Assembly: GCA_903813345.2 (NCBI GenBank)
Contig: CAIIXF020000004.1
Coordinates: 22,567,985 to 22,631,984 of the forward strand
Source of the DNA: Owenia fusiformis
Taxonomy: Eukaryota; Annelida; Polychaeta; Sabellida; Oweniidae
DNA: 64,000 nucleotides
Direction of reading: 5' to 3'
In this document: one piece after another, positions 60,417 through 64,000 of the stretch
Layout: every line of letters starts with the position of its first letter
How positions within the stretch are numbered: the first letter of the stretch is position 1
Position numbers and translations under genes: made by a program
The notes under the pieces: model-generated
The model's input: only the letters and a program-made list of their open reading frames with translations
What the model was told of the DNA's origin: nothing
Database searches by the model: none

Positions 60417-60478
60417 CTCTGCTTGTTTATTAATTATTATTAGACATATGCTGATGCATTTTGTATTATCTGCTTCAG

Positions 60479-60594
60479 GATGAGCAAGGATGGAAAAAGT
60501 GGGATGGTGCAGTAAGAATGTATAATCCAGTTTTTCAACACACGACTTTATCACAGAGAGTCAGACTGATTTATTTTTCAAACAACAGACAGAG
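60479..60594 (+). CDS. Orphan candidate internal exon, unknown protein
   Basis: 116 bp between a good acceptor (TATCTGCTTCAG) and donor (AGAG|GTAAGG). The open frame reads DEQGWKKWDGAVRMYNPVFQ, HTTLSQRVRLIYFSNNRQ. Composition is protein-like rather than repeat-like, and splice sites on both sides agree with it. I do not recognise the family, and no neighbouring exon was found, so it could be an isolated exon of a gene continuing past the window or a chance frame. Confidence 0.35.
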
Positions 60595-60739
60595 GTAAGG
60601 GCCCTAAATTTTGATGACTTATTATCAGACACTTGGGTGCTAAATAGTAATCAGTTTGCTGGTCAATGCATAGGCCGTTGGGCAGTCATCCCGATAAATC
60701 TTGTCTAGGCTACAGATTACAAGCCAAATCAGTCAATTC

Positions 60740-61670
60740 AGCTAATCAGTTTAGGACTGATTACTGTATTTGTCACTCAATGTCATATCTTGTATCATAC
60801 CATATCACTGACTGTCATATCATGTGTCAAACCATGTCACCCCCTGTCATATCTTGTAACATACCGTGTCACTCACTGTCATATATCGTAACTCACTGTG
60901 TAACTCATTGTCATATCTTGTAAAATACTGTGTCACTTACTGTCATACCTTGTAACAATCCATGCCACTCACTGTCATATCTTGTAACATACCATGTCAC
61001 TTAATGTTATATTTTGTATCATACCATGTCACTTACTGTCATATCTTGTTACATTCCATGTCACTCAATGTCATATTTTGTATCATACCATGTCACTCAC
61101 TGTCATATCTTGTTACATTCCATGTCACTCAATGTCATATTTTGTATCGTACCATGTCACTCACTGTCATATCTTGTAACATACCATGTTTCTCACTGAC
61201 ATATCTTGTAACATACAATGTCATATCATGTATCATTCAATGTCACAAACTGTCATATCATGTGACATACCATGCCACTCACTGTCATATCTTGTATCGT
61301 ACCATGTCACTCACTGTCATATCATGTATCATACCATGTCACAGACTGTCATATCTTGTAACATACAATGTCACTTACTGTCTGATCTTGTAACATATGT
61401 CACTCAATGTCATATCTTGTAACATACTGTGTCACTCAATGTCATATCTTATATCATTCCATTCCACTGACTGTCATATCTTGTAACAAACCATGTCACT
61501 CACTGTCAAATCTTGTATCATACCATGTAACAGACTTTCATATCTTGTAACATACTGTGTCACTCACTGTCATATCTTGTAACATACCACATCACTCACT
61601 GTCATATCATGTATCATACCATGTCACAGACTGTCATATTATGTGACATACCATGTCACTCACTGTCATT
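60740..61670. repeat. 32-bp minisatellite, left part
   Basis: About 29 loose units of ATACCATGTCACTCACTGTC + ATATCTTGTAAC. It continues after an inserted element at 62980-63420. Open frames (Ile/Cys/His-rich) are repeat artefacts. Confidence 0.85.
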
Positions 61671-62980
61671 TATTATGTCACCACCAAAAGTGGTGACATA
61701 TTGTTATGGTCTCCGTTTTTTGCGACGGCGGTTGGTGGTTGGCGGTTGGTGGTTGGAGGTTGGCGTCCGGCGTCCGGCGTCTGTAACAATTTCTTACAAC
61801 TTCCTATAACTTAACAAATACTGTTTAGACTGACTTCAATTTTTTTCTAAATCATCTAAATGTTCTCAGAAGTTCAAATCTGACTTTAGATTTGACATTT
61901 GACCTTCAATGACCTTCTCAAGGTCAAAAAGGTCTTTTCAACTTGCTTCACATTGACTAAATTTTTTCCAAAATCATCTACATGTTCTCAGAAATTCAAA
62001 TCTGACTTTAGATTTGACTTTAGATTTGACATTTGACCTTCAATGACCTTCTCAAGGTCAAAAAAGGTCAAAAAGGTCTGTTTTCAACTTGCTTCAAATT
62101 GACTAAATTTTTTTTTTCAAAATCATCTACGTGTTCTCAGAAATTCAAATCTGACTTAAGATTTGACATTTGACCTTCTCAAGGTCAAAAAAGGTCAAAA
62201 AGGTCTGTTTTCAACTTGCTTCAAATTGACTAAAAAATTTTTCAAAATCATCTATGTGTTCTCAGAAATTCAAATCTGACTTTAGATTTGACTTAAGATT
62301 TGACATTTGACCTTCAATGACCTTCTCAAAGTCAAAAAAGGTCAAAAAGGTCTTTTTTCAACTTGCTTCAAATTGACTAAATTTTTTTTTCAAAATCATC
62401 TACATGTTCTCAGAAATTCAAATCTGACTTTAGATTTGACATTTGACCTTCAATGACCTTCTCAAAGTCAAAAAAGGTCAAAAAGGTCTTTTTTCAACTT
62501 GCTTCAAATTGACTAAATTTTTTTTTCAAAATCATCTACATGTTCTCAGAAATTCAAATCTGACTTTAGATTTGACATTTGACCTTCAATGACCTTCTCA
62601 ATGTCAAAAAGGGTCAAAAAGGTATTTTTTTCATCTTGCTTCAAATTGACTAAATTTTTTTTTCAAAATCATCTACATGTTCTCAGAAATTCAAATATGA
62701 TTTTAGATTTGACATTTGACCTTTAATGACCTTCTCAAGGTCAAAAAAGGTCAAAAAGGTCTGTTTTCAACTTGCTTCAAATTGACCAAATTTTTTTTTC
62801 AAAATCATCTACATCTTTTCAAAAGTTCAAATTTGACTTTACAAGTTCTTAGAAGTTCAAATCTGACTTTAGATTTGACCTTTGACCTTCAATGACCTTC
62901 TCAAGGTCAAAAGGTATTTTCCAACTTGCTTTAAATTGACCAAATTGTTTTAGGTGGTGACATTTTGTCATGTTAATGCC
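61671..62980. mobile_element. GTCACCACC-ended element inserted in the 32-bp array, with internal tandem repeats
   Basis: Starts ATTATGTCACCACCAAAAGT, which forms a GTCACCAC/GTGGTGAC hairpin, and ends GGTGGTGACATTTTGTCATG. A CGGCGTCCGGCGTC stretch lies just inside. The body (61830-62945) is about eight units of 122-149 bp containing TGTTCTCAGAAATTCAAATC and GACCTTCAATGACCTTCTCA. Non-coding. Confidence 0.7.
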
Positions 62981-63418
62981 TTGTTGTTACATACCATGCC
63001 ACTCACTGTCATATTTTGTAACATACAACGTCACACACTGTCATATTATGTATCATACCATGTCACAGACTGTCATATCATGTAACATACCATGTCAGTC
63101 ACTGGCATTTGTTATACATACCATGTCACTCACTGTCATATCTTGAAACATACCATGTCACTTACTGTCATACCTTGTAATATGCCATGTCACTCACTGT
63201 CAGATCTTATAACACCATGTCACTCATTGCCATATCTTGATCATACTACGTAACTCACTGTCAAATCATGTAGCATACTGTGTTACTCACTGTCATATCT
63301 TGTAACACCATGTCACTCATTGTCATATCTTGAAACATACCATGTCACTTACAATCATATTTGTAACATACAATGGCACTCAATGTCATATCATGTATCA
63401 TACCATGTCACTGACTTT
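62980..63418. repeat. 32-bp minisatellite, right part
   Basis: Continuation of the same CCATGTCACTCACTGTCATA units, more diverged than the left part, ending where the 135-bp units begin. Confidence 0.8.
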
Positions 63419-63424
63419 CATTTT

Positions 63425-64000
63425 TGAAAAGTGGCCATAAAGTAGTGGAGCTATTTTCTTCATATTTGGTATATGAATACTTTAAGCATGGCACACTGTC
63501 TAATGATACTTTTGGTAGAAGGTGGCCATTTTGAAAAATGGCCGCCATTTTAACGTATTTTACTATAACTTGAAAAGTAGTGGAGCAATTTTGTTCATAT
63601 TTGGAATATGAATACTATAGGCATGGCACACTGTCTAATGACTCTTTTGATAGAAGGCGGCCATTTTAAAAAATGGCCGCCATTTTAACGTATTTTACTA
63701 TAACTTGAAAAGTAGTTGAGCAATTTTGTTCATATTTGGAATGTGAATACCATAAGCATGGCACACTGTCTAATGACACTTTTAATAGACGGCGGACATT
63801 TTGAAAAATGGCCACCATTTTGAAAAATTGCCGCCATTTTAACGTATTTTACTATAACCCAAAAAGTAGTGGAGCAATTTTGTCCATAATTGGTATATGG
63901 ATACTACAAGCATGGCACTCTGTCTAATGACATTTTTGGTAGAAGGCGGCCATTTTGAAAAATGGCCACAATTTTAATGTATTTTACTATAACTCGAAAG
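63425..64000. repeat. 135-bp satellite units, plus orientation, cut by the window end
   Basis: About four units with AGTAGTGGAG and GGCCATTTTGAAAAATGGCC; periods 135, 135 and 154. The long one contains a duplicated GCCACCATTTTGAAAAATTG segment. Same orientation as 36100-36830. Confidence 0.85.

Noticed and set aside
60962-61393. 143-codon frame rich in SCNIPCHS
   Set aside because: Product of the 32-bp minisatellite, open in several frames.

Overview
The window is intron-rich, AT-rich nuclear DNA from an invertebrate animal, most likely marine. Evidence: GT-AG introns, a vertebrate-like tRNA-Asn, an FkbM-type methyltransferase exon, an UNC-93-type transporter, a gustatory-receptor-like (GRL) seven-helix gene, and very dense inverted-repeat (MITE, foldback) and minisatellite DNA. 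It cannot be assigned to a phylum from sequence alone. A deuterostome (hemichordate, echinoderm) or a lophotrochozoan are both possible.

Layout. 0.7-1.1 kb (+): last exon of an FkbM-family methyltransferase. 2-9 kb: MITEs, long palindromes, an inverted 14-bp minisatellite and a dead LINE. 10.7-19.4 kb: four transposons nested inside one another. Two have PIF/Harbinger-like 3-bp TSDs, then comes an element starting TACAGGGTGGTCC, and innermost (13148-16965) an apparently intact element with 13-bp perfect ends, a TAAT duplication and one intron-containing gene for an 867-residue RAG1-like transposase. 20.4 kb (-): tRNA-Asn(GTT). 22.9-33.7 kb (+): a 12-exon GRL gene with seven membrane segments; its introns hold a 42-bp hairpin minisatellite and an ATATT array. 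35.9-36.9 kb: a transposon-like element carrying 135-bp repeats. 39.8-54.0 kb (-): a complete four-exon UNC-93-like gene with a duplicated terminal exon; its introns hold palindromes and a 39-bp array. 54.2-64.0 kb: almost all repeats, including a dimeric 135-bp array, a 32-bp array split by a 1.3-kb element, and one orphan candidate exon.

Main result. The innermost transposon encodes in one protein a zinc-binding N-terminal region like that of vertebrate RAG1 (as in N-RAG-TP elements known from Aplysia) and a C-terminal region in which the RAG1-core landmarks can be placed: Asp, then CxxC 19 residues after the second Asp exactly as in RAG1, then H-x4-H, then Glu 21 residues on (20 in RAG1). 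Its two ends carry the same two sequence blocks with different spacers (16 and 6 bp), an asymmetry that recalls the 12/23 arrangement of V(D)J recombination signals. No RAG2-like gene is present in the element.

The host genes (methyltransferase, GRL, UNC-93-like, tRNA) show no evident functional link. Exon boundaries were set by hand from splice motifs, reading phase and protein similarity. Identity calls rest on remembered family features, not on a database search.
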